Assembly (NCBI RefSeq): GCF_000430725.1
Contig: NZ_KE387204.1
Span: 56,023-120,022 of the forward strand
Direction of reading: 5' to 3'
Origin: Azohydromonas australica DSM 1124
Lineage (GTDB): Bacteria > Pseudomonadota > Gammaproteobacteria > Burkholderiales > Burkholderiaceae_C
DNA: 64,000 nucleotides
Shown here piece by piece: positions 25,790-34,973 of the stretch; position 1 is the stretch's first letter; each line of letters starts with the position of its first letter. The translations under genes and the position numbers were made by a program. The notes under the pieces are model-generated. The model saw only the letters and a program-made list of their open reading frames with translations, did not search any database and was not told the DNA's origin.

Positions 25790-28680
25790 GACGACGCTCC
25801 TTCGCGCCGCACCGCGGCCGCCCCGGCGGGCGGCAGCGGCGAGACGTAGCCGATCACCAGCATCAGCGCGCCCACGCCCAGGAAGGACACGATGCGCTGC
25901 AGCGCGCTGGTGTGGCCCAGGTCCACCAGCATCAGCTTCACCACGGTCAGCCCCAGCAGCGCGGCGCCCGCCAGCCACACCGGCCGCGCCAGCGCCGCCG
26001 GCACGCGCCGGGTGGCCAGAAACATCGCCGCCAGCGCGGTCAGCGTCCAGGCGATGGTCAGTGTGGTCTGCACCAGCCCGCTGTCCAGTGCGCCGTCGAA
26101 CCACATCGGCGTGCCGGCCCAGTGGTGCAGCGTGCGCACCAGCAGGCTGTCCAGCCACCAGAAGGCCAGCAGCGCCGCCAGCAGCAGCACCCCGCGCGGC
26201 GAGGCCGTGGTCCGCAGCCCCTGCGCCTGCCACGCCCGGCGCAGCCGCAGCGCGTACAGCAGCATCAGCCCGTGGCCCAGGTCGATCGGGTTGAGCAGCG
26301 GCAGGTAGGGCAGCGGCGCCATGCCGCCGTCGGCGAAGGTGTTCACGCCCACGCTCCACGCCGCCATGAGCGCCAGCCAGGGCGCGGCCCAGCCGCGCAG
26401 CCAGGCGCCCGGGTGGACGATCACCGGCCAGCGCCCGCGCCGCAGCGCGGACAGGGCCGCCCAGGCCAGCGCCGTCGGGCCGGCCAGGACGACGGCGGCG
26501 GTCCAGGCCTCGTGGCGCGGCACCAGGGTGCGCATGGCGGCATGCGCCCACAGCGCGGCGCCGGCCAGCGCCATCCAGCCCACCGCCACGTGCTCGGCGC
26601 CGGTGCTGCGGCGCCAGCGGTCGGGCGCGGGATCGGTGTCCAGCCGGCGCAGCACCCAGGCCGCGGAGGCGATCCAGGCCAGCAGCGCCACCGTGCCCCA
26701 GGGCCACCACCAGTCCCAGCTGCCGGTTGACATGAACTGGAACGTGAAGAGGCTCAGCGCGAACAGCGGGATGCCCAACCCCAGCGTGGGCCGCGCCGCC
26801 ACCGACAGCGGCGGCCAGCGCAGCGGCGCGTGCAGCGCTTCGAACAGCAGCGCCAGCGCGGCCAGTGCCAGCAGCCCGGACTGCGATCCGTCAGGCCAGG
26901 CGCCCCAGCGCGCCAGCGTCAGCTCGCGCAGCACCCCGGCCACCAGGTGCAGCGCGCCGCCGGCCAGCATCGCCCCGTGCAGCGTGCGCAGCCCGCCCGG
27001 CGTGGCGCGCAAAGTAAAACGTCCGCCGTCGGCCGGCCAGTGCGCGGCCGACGGCCCCAGGCGGTAGAGCTGCAGCGCGGTGAACAGCGCCGCGACGGCG
27101 ATCGCCACCAGCCCGGCGAAGCCGGCATTCAGGAAGGGAGCCGCCCCCGCCGGCGGCGCCTGCACCCAGAACGCGCCCAGCGCCAGCACCTGCAGCGCCA
27201 CACCCAGCGCCAGCGCCCAGGCGCGCTGCTGGCGCAGCGCGACCCAGGCCACGCCGGCGCCCTGCAAGGCCCAGGCGATGCCGGTCCAGCGCGCGTCGTC
27301 CAGCGCCAGCGGTGGCACCAGGGCCAGGAACACGACGCCCAGTGCCAGCATGCCCTCCGTCACCAGCCGCAGCCGCTCGCCCAGGCGCCGCCACAGCCAG
27401 CGTCCCAGCAGCAGGTACACCGCAGCGAGCACGGCGGCCGAGAGTGCCAGCGCGTTGGGGATGTCGCGCACCATGCCGGCCTGCAGCCCGAAGGCCGCCA
27501 GCGGCATGCCGAAGAGCAGGGCGCCGTCCACATAGGCAGCGCGTGGCTGACCGGCGGCCGCCGGCGCCTCGGCCAGGCGCAGTGCATACTGCACGGCGAT
27601 CCACAGGTACAGCGCCACGTGCGCGACCAGGAAGGGCTCGGTGCTCGCCAGCAGCCCCGGCCGCCAAGCGCTCAAGCCCCAGCCCACGCCGATGCCGAAA
27701 GTGAAGGTCAGGCCCACCAGGTTCAGCAGCTTCCACGCCTTGTGGCGCGCGATGAAGGCGATGCCCAGGTTGAGCAGCAGGTAGTAGCTGAAGAGCGTGA
27801 CGTGGCTGCCCTGGCCGGTGCTGGCCAGCACTGGGGCGAGGAAGCCGCCGATGGTGCCCAGCACCGCCAGCGGCAGCGCGTCCTGCCGCAATGCCAGCAG
27901 CGCGGCCACCGCGCCCAGCGCCACCAGCAGCGCGAAGGCCAACACCGGCGGCAGCAGCCCGTACAGCCGCAGTGCGGCGAAGAGCGTCAGGTACAGCACG
28001 CCCACGCCCGCGCCCTGCAGCGACAGCCCGTAGCCGCGCCGCCGCTCGCGCAGCCGCCAGCCCACGAGCACCAGCGCCACCGCGCCTGCGGCCACGCCGG
28101 CCAGGCGCAGCTCGATGGGGATGAGCGAATGCTCCGCGGCGTAGCGCAGCAGGAAGGCCACGCCCAGGAACAGGATCAGCACGGCCAGCCGCACGATGGT
28201 GTTGCCGCCGGTGAACCAGGCTTTCAGCGTGCTGCCCAGCGAGCTGGTGACGCCCACGGCGCGCTCGTCCGGTTCGGCCAGGACCGTGGAGGCGGCCGGC
28301 GAGGGCGGGATCTCCAGCGCGGGCGAGGCCAGGGCGACTTCGGCCGCCAGCACCGGTGCGGCGGCAACCGGCTCGGCCACGGCGTCCTCGGGCAGCGACG
28401 GCGCGACGGGTGCAGTCACGGGCTGGATGGGTGGCGAAGGGGCCTCGTCCTGCACCGGCTGCGGCGGCTGCGCTTGGGCGGGCGCCGGCGCGGCCGTCTC
28501 GGCACGGGGTGCCTGCAGCGCCGCGCGCAGCTGCCTCAGCTCCGCCTCCAGCCGGCCCTGGCGGCGCAGCAGCCACACCCCGAAAGCGGCCAGCAGCCCG
28601 ATGGCGAAGGGCGCTCCGAAGCCTTCAGCCAGCGCCGCACCGACCATCACCGCCAGCAGCAGCGGCAGCCAGGTTTTCAT
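25786..28680 (-). CDS. DUF2339 family polytopic membrane protein
   Basis: 964 residues. An N-terminal membrane segment and a short coiled coil (RRQGRLEAELRQLRAAL) lead to a Pro/Ala/Glu-rich cytoplasmic linker (about 50-145). More than 20 predicted helices follow, with DUF2339-type stretches such as WFTGGNTIVRLAVLILFLG and KLMLVDLGHTSALQRIVSF. The start at 28680 is supported by GGGAGGGC 5 nt upstream. It forms a coupled pair with the DUF3999 gene. The biochemical role is unknown. Confidence 0.82.
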   Translation of the reverse strand: MKTWLPLLLAVMVGAALAEGFGAPFAIGLLAAFGVWLLRRQGRLEAELRQLRAALQAPRAETAAPAPAQAQPPQPVQDEAPSPPIQPVTAPVAPSLPEDAVAEPVAAAPVLAAEVALASPALEIPPSPAASTVLAEPDERAVGVTSSLGSTLKAWFTGGNTIVRLAVLILFLGVAFLLRYAAEHSLIPIELRLAGVAAGAVALVLVGWRLRERRRGYGLSLQGAGVGVLYLTLFAALRLYGLLPPVLAFALLVALGAVAALLALRQDALPLAVLGTIGGFLAPVLASTGQGSHVTLFSYYLLLNLGIAFIARHKAWKLLNLVGLTFTFGIGVGWGLSAWRPGLLASTEPFLVAHVALYLWIAVQYALRLAEAPAAAGQPRAAYVDGALLFGMPLAAFGLQAGMVRDIPNALALSAAVLAAVYLLLGRWLWRRLGERLRLVTEGMLALGVVFLALVPPLALDDARWTGIAWALQGAGVAWVALRQQRAWALALGVALQVLALGAFWVQAPPAGAAPFLNAGFAGLVAIAVAALFTALQLYRLGPSAAHWPADGGRFTLRATPGGLRTLHGAMLAGGALHLVAGVLRELTLARWGAWPDGSQSGLLALAALALLFEALHAPLRWPPLSVAARPTLGLGIPLFALSLFTFQFMSTGSWDWWWPWGTVALLAWIASAAWVLRRLDTDPAPDRWRRSTGAEHVAVGWMALAGAALWAHAAMRTLVPRHEAWTAAVVLAGPTALAWAALSALRRGRWPVIVHPGAWLRGWAAPWLALMAAWSVGVNTFADGGMAPLPYLPLLNPIDLGHGLMLLYALRLRRAWQAQGLRTTASPRGVLLLAALLAFWWLDSLLVRTLHHWAGTPMWFDGALDSGLVQTTLTIAWTLTALAAMFLATRRVPAALARPVWLAGAALLGLTVVKLMLVDLGHTSALQRIVSFLGVGALMLVIGYVSPLPPAGAAAVRREGASS

Positions 28681-28744
28681 GAACTGCCCTCCCGTCGTTG
28701 TTCGAGTCTGCGTGCCGGGCCTCAACCGGCTGGTGGCCAAAGTT

Positions 28745-29995
28745 TCAGGTCACCGCCGACCGCGTTTGAAACCGCGCCTGCTTCCACGCCTCGCCGTCCA
28801 GCACCGCGCGCAGTGCCTCCACCGCGTCCCACACGTCGATGAAGCGGGTGTACAGCGGCGTGAAGCCGAAGCGCAGGATGCCGGGCTCGCGGTAGTCGCC
28901 GATGACGCCGCGGTCGATGAGCGCCTGCATCACCGCGTAGCCCTGCGGATGTTGCCAGCTCACCTGGCTGCCGCGCCGGGCGTGCTCGCGCGGCGTGATC
29001 AGCGTCAGCGGGTGCACGGCGCAGCGCTGCTCGACCAGCGCGATGAACAGGTCCGTCAGCGCCAGCGATTTCTGGCGTACCGCCGCCATGCCGGTGCGCT
29101 CGAACACTTCCAGCCCGCACTCCACCAGCGCCTGCGACACGATGGCCTGCGTGCCGCACAGGAAGCGGCCCACGCCGGGATCGGGCCGGTACTGCGGCTC
29201 CATGGCGAAGGGCTCGGCATGGCCCCACCAGCCCGACAGCGGGGATTCGAACTCGCCATGCCAGCGCGGCGCCAACCACAGGAAGGCCGGCGCGCCCGGG
29301 CCGCCGTTGAGGTACTTGTAGGTGCAACCGACGGCGCCGTCGGCGTCGGCGCCGCGCAGGTCCACCGGCAGCGCGCCGGCGGAGTGCGCAAGGTCCCACA
29401 GCATCAGCGCGCCATGGTCGTGCGCTTGCCGCGTCAGGGTCGCCATGTCGTGCAGCGCGCCGGTGCGGTAGTCCACCTGCGTGAGCATGAGCACGGCCAC
29501 GTCGTCGCCCAGCGCGGCGGGGATGGCTTCGGGCGAGTCCACCAGCCGCAGCGCGTGGCCCTGCTGCAGCATGGCGATGAGGCCCTGGGCGATGTGCAGG
29601 TCGGTGGGGAAGTTGCCGCGCTCGGCGACGATCACGCACCGGCGCGCGTCGCGCCGGGCCTGCAGCCGCAGCATGGCGGCCAGCACCTTGAAGAGGTTGA
29701 CGGAGGTCGTGTCCGTTACCAGCACCTCGTTGGCGCCGGCGCCGATGAGCGGCGCCAGGCGGTCGCCCAGGCGGCGCGGCAGCGCGAACCAGCCGGCGGT
29801 GTTCCAGCTGCGGATCAGCCCTTCGCCCCATTCCTGCTGCACGACCTGCGCCGCGCGCGCGGCGGCGCTCCTCGGCCGCGCGCCCAGCGAGTTGCCGTCG
29901 AGGTAGACCACGCCCGGGGGCAGCTCGAAGGCGTCGCGCAGGGGCGCCAGGGCGTCCTGGGCATCCATTTGCAGGCAGTCGTCGCGGGTAGGCAT
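28745..29995 (-). CDS. kynU: Kynureninase
   Basis: 416 residues, the normal length for this PLP enzyme that cleaves L-kynurenine to anthranilate and alanine. PLP Lys227 sits in CTYKYLNGGPG, with Asp201/His204 in WDLAHSAG, YLDGNSLGARP near the N-terminus and GNFPTDLH. In many betaproteobacteria kynU is clustered with kynA and kynB; here neither neighbour is present, so the pathway must be completed elsewhere or the gene works alone in anthranilate supply. It starts at 29995 and is divergent from the ABC transporter gene. Confidence 0.94.
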   Translation of the reverse strand: MPTRDDCLQMDAQDALAPLRDAFELPPGVVYLDGNSLGARPRSAAARAAQVVQQEWGEGLIRSWNTAGWFALPRRLGDRLAPLIGAGANEVLVTDTTSVNLFKVLAAMLRLQARRDARRCVIVAERGNFPTDLHIAQGLIAMLQQGHALRLVDSPEAIPAALGDDVAVLMLTQVDYRTGALHDMATLTRQAHDHGALMLWDLAHSAGALPVDLRGADADGAVGCTYKYLNGGPGAPAFLWLAPRWHGEFESPLSGWWGHAEPFAMEPQYRPDPGVGRFLCGTQAIVSQALVECGLEVFERTGMAAVRQKSLALTDLFIALVEQRCAVHPLTLITPREHARRGSQVSWQHPQGYAVMQALIDRGVIGDYREPGILRFGFTPLYTRFIDVWDAVEALRAVLDGEAWKQARFQTRSAVT

Positions 29996-30136
29996 GGCGG
30001 TCGCTCCAGGCAGGGTGCACCGGCCACTGTACAGGCCACGGCGGGGAGGATGGCCGAATGGCCCGCGCGGAGTCGTCCGCAGGGGGCGCTGCGTCGATCC
30101 CCTCTAAGATGAACCAGGGACTCTTGCGCCAATTGG

Positions 30137-31870
30137 ATGAGCACGGAACCACTACAACCCGGCTTCAACGCCCGCCTGCTGCAGCGCTTCAAGGCCATCG
30201 CGGCGCCTTACTGGACCTCCGACGAACGCTGGCACGCGGCCGGGATGCTGGCGGTGCTGGTGGCGCTGCTGCTGGCGCAGACGGGCTTCGCGGTGGTGTT
30301 CAACCAGGAGACGGGCGAGTTCACCTCGGCGCTGGCCGCGCGCGACGCCGACCGCTTCTGGGCCGCCATCCGCCGCTTCCTGCTGGCGCTGAGCTTCGCG
30401 GTGCCGGTGTACGCGCTGTACTACTTCGTGCGCGACACGCTGGGGCTGCGCTGGCGGCGCTGGATGACCTTCCACTTCCTGGGCCACTACCTGGAGCATC
30501 GCGCCTACTACAAGCTCAACGCGATGCCCGGGCTGGACAACCCGGACCAGCGCATTGCCGAGGACATCAACAGCCTGACCTCGCAGTCGCTGTACTTCTC
30601 GATGATCGTGCTGGGCTCGGTCATCCAGCTCGTGGCCTTCACCGGCGTGCTGTGGAACATCTCGCGGCTGCTGGTGGTGGTGCTCATCGGCTACGCCATC
30701 TTCGCCACGCTCTTCACCGCCTCGGTGTTCGGCAAGCGGCTGATCCCGCTGAACTTCGTCCAGCTGCAGCGCGAGGCGGACTTCCGCTTCAACCTCGTGC
30801 GCGTGCGCGAGAACGCCGAGCCCATTGCGTTCTACGACGGCGAGCCGCGCGAGATGACGGCGCTGCAGCGGGTGTTCAACTTTGCCTACCGCAACTACCA
30901 GAAGGTGCTGCGCTGGCAGTTGCGGCTGAACCTCTTCCAGTACGCGCACAGCTTCCTCACCCTGGCGCTGCCCAGCGTGGTGGTGGCCAAGGACGTGCTC
31001 GACGGCACGCTGGAGGTGGGCGCCGCGGTGCAGGCCGCGGGCGCCTTCGCGGCGATCCTGAGCGCGCTCACGGTGGTGGTGGAGCACTTCGAGGGCTTGA
31101 GCCGCTTCGGCGCCGGCATCGAGCGCCTGCATGGTTTCCAGGAGGTGCTGCAGCAGCAGGCCCGTCCGGGCAACGGCAACGGGCAGGAGAACGGCACGGA
31201 CCACGTGCAGCTGGTGCACGGCGCTCAGCTGGCGGTGGAGCACCTGAGCGTGCTGACGCCGCAGCGCGAGCAGGTGCTGATCAGCAACATCAATTTCCAG
31301 GTGCGCCCGCACGAGGGCTTGCTGATCGTGGGCCCCAGCGGCTCGGGCAAGAGCTCCTTGCTGCGGGTGATGGCGGGGCTGTGGAACACGGGTCATGGAC
31401 GCGTGGTCCGGCCGTCCAGCGCCGACATGCTGTTCCTGCCCCAGCGCCCGTACCTGCCGCCGGGCGATCTGCGCACGCAGCTGCTGTACCCGCACCCGGA
31501 GCGCGAGATCAGCGACGAGGAGCTGCTGCAGTGGCTGCAGCGCGTGAACCTGCCGACGCTGGCGGACCGCGTGGGCGGGCTCTCGGCCGAGCGGGACTGG
31601 GGGAAGCTGCTGTCGGTGGGCGAGCAGCAGCGCCTGGCCTTCGCGCGCGCGCTGGTGGCCAAGCCGCGCTACGCGCTGCTGGACGAATCCACCAGCGCGC
31701 TGGACGCGGCCAACGAGGAGCTGCTGTACGCGCAGCTGGCCGAGCTTTCCATCACGCCAGTGAGCATCAGCCACCGGCCCGCGCTGCAGAAATACCACCG
31801 CCAGGTGCTGGAGCTGCAGGGAGAAGGGCGGTGGCGGATGGAGGGGGCGGAGGGGTATCGGTGGGGGTGA
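30137..31870 (+). CDS. ABC transporter with fused membrane and ATPase domains (SbmA/BacA-like, YddA type)
   Basis: 577 residues. A membrane domain (about 1-340) of the SbmA_BacA type has RWRRWMTFHFLGHYLEHRAYYKL, NPDQRIAEDINSL and ENAEPIAFYDGE. The ATPase domain has Walker A GPSGSGKSS near 397, signature LSVGEQQRLAFARAL and Walker B YALLDESTSALD. Homologues transport peptides, cobalamin or very-long-chain acyl compounds; the substrate is not determinable here. ATG 30137 is used; a longer alternative in another frame is not credible. Confidence 0.9.
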   Translation: MSTEPLQPGFNARLLQRFKAIAAPYWTSDERWHAAGMLAVLVALLLAQTGFAVVFNQETGEFTSALAARDADRFWAAIRRFLLALSFAVPVYALYYFVRDTLGLRWRRWMTFHFLGHYLEHRAYYKLNAMPGLDNPDQRIAEDINSLTSQSLYFSMIVLGSVIQLVAFTGVLWNISRLLVVVLIGYAIFATLFTASVFGKRLIPLNFVQLQREADFRFNLVRVRENAEPIAFYDGEPREMTALQRVFNFAYRNYQKVLRWQLRLNLFQYAHSFLTLALPSVVVAKDVLDGTLEVGAAVQAAGAFAAILSALTVVVEHFEGLSRFGAGIERLHGFQEVLQQQARPGNGNGQENGTDHVQLVHGAQLAVEHLSVLTPQREQVLISNINFQVRPHEGLLIVGPSGSGKSSLLRVMAGLWNTGHGRVVRPSSADMLFLPQRPYLPPGDLRTQLLYPHPEREISDEELLQWLQRVNLPTLADRVGGLSAERDWGKLLSVGEQQRLAFARALVAKPRYALLDESTSALDAANEELLYAQLAELSITPVSISHRPALQKYHRQVLELQGEGRWRMEGAEGYRWG

Positions 31871-31881
31871 GGAAATATTCA

Positions 31882-32346
31882 ATGCTGACCATCCAGCCGC
31901 TCCCGCAAGCCAGGCATCTCAAGCCGATCGTCAGCCACTGGCTTTTGTCCGAGTGGCCCGACTGGTATGGCGAAGAAGGTCCAGGTGATTTGAGTGCGGA
32001 CGTCGAGGCATTTGCAACTTCCCATCTCGAACTGCCAATTGGATTCGTGGCCTTCGATGATGCAAAACCGGTGGGTTTCGGCGCGCTCAAGGCGGAATCG
32101 ATTCCAAGCCACAGCCATCTGACACCTTGGGCCGCTGCGGGTTTTGTCTTGCCCGAGCGCCGGGGGCAGGGCATCGGCGCGCTTTTACTGCAAGCCATGG
32201 CGGCTCATGCCAAGACATTGGGGTACGAACACGTGTACTGCGCCACCAGCACATCGGTCAGCCTGTTGCACCGGGCCGGGTGGCACGTGGTCGAGAAAAT
32301 CGTGCATGCAGGTGAGCCCATGGTCATTTTCCGCAGCGGCGCCTGA
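31882..32346 (+). CDS. GNAT family N-acetyltransferase
   Basis: 154 residues. Acetyl-CoA-binding motif A appears as GFVLPERRGQGIGALLLQAM, followed by YEHVYCATSTSVSLLHRAGW. The substrate is unknown. GAGGA lies 8 nt before ATG. Base composition is visibly lower in G+C and codon use less biased than in the genes on either side, suggesting recent acquisition. It starts 11 nt after the ABC transporter stop. Confidence 0.85.
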   Translation: MLTIQPLPQARHLKPIVSHWLLSEWPDWYGEEGPGDLSADVEAFATSHLELPIGFVAFDDAKPVGFGALKAESIPSHSHLTPWAAAGFVLPERRGQGIGALLLQAMAAHAKTLGYEHVYCATSTSVSLLHRAGWHVVEKIVHAGEPMVIFRSGA

Positions 32347-32364
32347 AGTTCTGTACCTGGGTGA

Positions 32365-32592
32365 ATGGATAAAACAAGGGCTGGTCTTTATATTGCCGCC
32401 CTGCTCACGTTCTGGCCTGGTTTGGCCAGCGCCAATGCCGGCGGTGGCAAGTTATATCCTGCTGCGCTTGAGCGCTCCTTCTTTCCTGTTGACATCCGCT
32501 CGATAGGATGGCTCTTCACGATCAACCTGCATCGCTTCAACCATGTCCCTGCTCTTCGTCTACGGTTCCCTGAAACAGGGCTTTCCCAATGA
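32365..32592 (+). CDS. Doubtful short exported protein or gene remnant
   Basis: A 75-codon frame begins with a plausible signal peptide (MDKTRAGLYIAALLTFW, then GLASANA) but continues as an uninformative sequence that overlaps the next gene by 50 nt in another frame. No good ribosome site is visible. It may be the 5' remnant of a broken secreted-protein gene in this lower-GC patch; alternatively it is chance. Confidence 0.25.
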   Translation: MDKTRAGLYIAALLTFWPGLASANAGGGKLYPAALERSFFPVDIRSIGWLFTINLHRFNHVPALRLRFPETGLSQ

Positions 32593-32971
32593 GCACGTCA
32601 ATACCGGTCGCCGCGTGGCTGGGCAGTACCGCACGCGGGAGCGGTATCCGCTGTACCTGCTGGGCGAGGGCGAAGTGCCGTGCGTTTTGACGCCAGCGGG
32701 CAGCGGGCACCAGGTCATTGGCGAGCTGTACGAGGTGAATGACGGAGATCTCCAGCGCATGGACCGCCTGGAGCGCATCGGCGAGCCGCAAGGCTACGAG
32801 CGCATTGAAATCACCGTAGAGCGTTTCGACGTGGCGGCGGGCGAGGCCCTGTCCGTCTTCGTGTATTTGAAGCAGGAATGCTTCATCCCACCGTCCACTC
32901 AACGCATTGGCCCGCTGGCCGAATACCGGGCCGAGCACACGGCGCGCTTCCACTGGATCGGCGCGGCCTGA
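32543..32971 (+). CDS. Gamma-glutamylcyclotransferase-like (AIG2/YtfP) protein
   Basis: 142 residues. The family signature LLFVYGSLKQGFPN at the N-terminus binds the gamma-glutamyl group, GELYEVNDGDLQRMDRLE carries the catalytic-type Glu region, and FVYLKQE closes the barrel. It probably acts on gamma-glutamyl-amino compounds; the exact reaction is unknown. A TTGACA hexamer lies at 32490-32495 but no good -10 at the standard spacing was seen. Confidence 0.85.
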   Translation: MSLLFVYGSLKQGFPNEHVNTGRRVAGQYRTRERYPLYLLGEGEVPCVLTPAGSGHQVIGELYEVNDGDLQRMDRLERIGEPQGYERIEITVERFDVAAGEALSVFVYLKQECFIPPSTQRIGPLAEYRAEHTARFHWIGAA

Positions 32972-33051
32972 ACGACGCCGGCGCGACGCTCCAACGGCAT
33001 GTGCTTCGCCGGCCTTTCTGATTTCCATCCCATTTCCGCGACCACATCTCC

Positions 33052-33462
33052 ATGGCCACCATCAAGCAACCTTCGAATCCCGAAGCCGATCCGCGCGTGA
33101 AAGCCGTTTTCGACGACATCCGCGCCACCCGCAAGACGGATTTCGTCAACAACCTCTGGCGCTCGCTCGCCTTCAATCCCGCGCTGCTGGAAAGCACCTG
33201 GGCCGAGGTGAAGCAGGTGATGGCCACGCCGTCGCACCTGGACCCGCTGACCAAGGAATTGATCTACATCGCGGTGTCGATTGCCAACTCCTGCAGTTAT
33301 TGCGTCCACTCCCACACCGCCGCGGCCCGCGCCAAGGGCATGACGGACGAGCAGCACGCGGAGCTGCTGGCCATCGTCTCGCTGGCGGCCAAGACCAATC
33401 ACCTCGCCAACGGCCTGCAGTTGCCGCTGGATGCGGCGTTCGACGCCGGCGCGGCTGCATAA
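33052..33462 (+). CDS. AhpD-like carboxymuconolactone decarboxylase family protein
   Basis: 136 residues, one CMD/AhpD domain with redox motif SCSYCVHSHTAAARAKG (Cys-X-X-Cys followed by the conserved His pair). Such proteins are small peroxidase or disulfide-reductase-like enzymes; a decarboxylase role is unlikely given the CxxC. It is a small monocistronic-looking gene in a plus-strand run, 80 nt after the preceding stop. Confidence 0.85.
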   Translation: MATIKQPSNPEADPRVKAVFDDIRATRKTDFVNNLWRSLAFNPALLESTWAEVKQVMATPSHLDPLTKELIYIAVSIANSCSYCVHSHTAAARAKGMTDEQHAELLAIVSLAAKTNHLANGLQLPLDAAFDAGAAA

Positions 33463-33491
33463 CCTGGCGCCGCTTTTCGCAGCGCAGGCTG

Positions 33492-33941
33492 ATGGACCTT
33501 TGCATCGAGAAAGCGGCGCAGTCCGACATCCCGGCGCTGTGCGAGCTGCTGGCCCTGCTGTTTTCGCAGGAGGTGGAATTCCACCCGGACCCGGCGGCCC
33601 AGCGCCGGGGGCTGGCCGCCATCCTGAGCGATCCCGGCATCGGGCTGATCCTCGTGGCCCGGCAGGGCGGCGCGATCACGGGGATGGTGAACCTGCTGTT
33701 CACCGTTTCCACCGCGCTGGGCGAACGCGTCGCGCTGCTGGAAGACATGGTGGTGGCGCCGGCGCATCGCGGCAGCGGCGTCGGCGACCGGTTGCTGAAG
33801 GCGGCCATCGAGCAGGCCCGGCGGCAGGGGTGCTGCCGCATCACGCTGCTGACCGACCGGGTGAACGAGGCGGCCCAGCGCTTCTATGCGCGCCAGGGAT
33901 TTCAGGCCTCAACGATGCTGCCGATGCGCTTGCCGCTGTAA
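33492..33941 (+). CDS. GNAT family N-acetyltransferase
   Basis: 149 residues with motif A VVAPAHRGSGVGDRLLKAAI and a C-terminal NEAAQRFYARQGF motif B. The substrate is unknown. It is not closely similar to the other GNAT at 31882. The start at 33492 lies 29 nt downstream of the AhpD-like gene, so the two may be cotranscribed. Confidence 0.88.
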   Translation: MDLCIEKAAQSDIPALCELLALLFSQEVEFHPDPAAQRRGLAAILSDPGIGLILVARQGGAITGMVNLLFTVSTALGERVALLEDMVVAPAHRGSGVGDRLLKAAIEQARRQGCCRITLLTDRVNEAAQRFYARQGFQASTMLPMRLPL

Positions 33942-34067
33942 AGCGGCGGCGCGGATGGCCGAAGAAGCGGGTGACCGGCCGGGCAGCCCCCGTGCCCTCT
34001 GTAGACTGCGGCCCCTCGCCCGGCGTCGCCACCCGTCGCCCGCCGCCCATCCCCACCACCCGCCACC

Positions 34068-34517
34068 ATGCCGCGTCAACCGCTGATCTTCTTGCACCTG
34101 CTGGGCGTGATCGTCTGGGTTGGCGGCATGTTTTTCGCGTACTGCTGCCTGCGGCCCGCGGCGGCCGAGGTGCTGCAGCCGCCCCAACGGCTGCCGCTGT
34201 GGGCGGCCACCTTTTCACGTTTTTTGCCCTATACGGCCGTTGCCGTGGCCGTGATGCTCACCACGGGTTTCACGATGCTGCTCCAGACGGGTTTTCAAAA
34301 TGCGCCGCCCGGCTGGCACGCGATGCTGGTTTTGGGTTTGGTGATGGCGGCGATATTTGCCTACGTCTACGGCGTGCTGTTTCCTGCCCTGCGCCGTGAC
34401 TGCACTGCCGCCGCCTGGCCTGCCGCCGGGCAAGTTCTCAACCGCATTCGTCGTCTGGTCGCGCTCAACCTGGTGCTGGGAATTTGCACCGTGGCAGCGG
34501 CCATGACGGCGCGCTGA
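34068..34517 (+). CDS. CopD-family small membrane protein
   Basis: 149 residues with four membrane helices. The HLLGVIVWVGGMFFAY start carries the His and GG of the CopD-like domain, and LTTGFTMLLQTGF forms the second helix region. Homologues are copper-resistance or haem-binding membrane proteins; no copper genes are nearby, so the role is unknown. Confidence 0.82.
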   Translation: MPRQPLIFLHLLGVIVWVGGMFFAYCCLRPAAAEVLQPPQRLPLWAATFSRFLPYTAVAVAVMLTTGFTMLLQTGFQNAPPGWHAMLVLGLVMAAIFAYVYGVLFPALRRDCTAAAWPAAGQVLNRIRRLVALNLVLGICTVAAAMTAR

Positions 34518-34526
34518 AAGGCCATC

Positions 34527-34958
34527 GTGTTCAACGTCGCCACGGCCAAAGCCGTGAAGCAGATGTTCGATTTCATGGAGCAGATCGCTCCGCGCTTCGA
34601 GGCGGCTGGTTTCGGCGTGGAGGGGGTGTTCCACAAGCGCTGGGCCGACGGCGATTACGGCATGTACATCAAGTACCGGAACGAGCCGGTGCTTTACATG
34701 GGGATCTGGTCCGAGCTGTGGCGCGACCGCGGCTTCTCGCTGTGCATCGGCGTGCACCGGGGCCGCTGGTCGCCGCAGGTGGTGGCCCGCTTCCAGCGCC
34801 GCTTTCCCGACTGCGAGCCCTATCCGCCCAACGACGAGCATCCCTTCCTCGTCAAGGGCGTGGACCCGGTGATGCTGATGGGCGACGCGGTCACCAACGT
34901 CTCGCGCTGGCTGCTGCAGGGCTATCTGGTTGGGGTGCGCGAACAGCCGCGGCGTTGA
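34527..34958 (+). CDS. Conserved hypothetical protein
   Basis: 143 residues starting at GTG 34527 (GAAAGG lies 5 nt before it; an ATG 12 codons later is possible). A soluble alpha/beta protein rich in aromatic residues (HKRWADGDYGMYIKYRN, GIWSELWRDRGFSL, YPPNDEHPFLVKG). No family is recognised. The stop is 15 nt from the convergent hutI stop. Confidence 0.7.
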   Translation: MFNVATAKAVKQMFDFMEQIAPRFEAAGFGVEGVFHKRWADGDYGMYIKYRNEPVLYMGIWSELWRDRGFSLCIGVHRGRWSPQVVARFQRRFPDCEPYPPNDEHPFLVKGVDPVMLMGDAVTNVSRWLLQGYLVGVREQPRR

Positions 34959-34973
34959 GTCGCCGCGCCGCCG

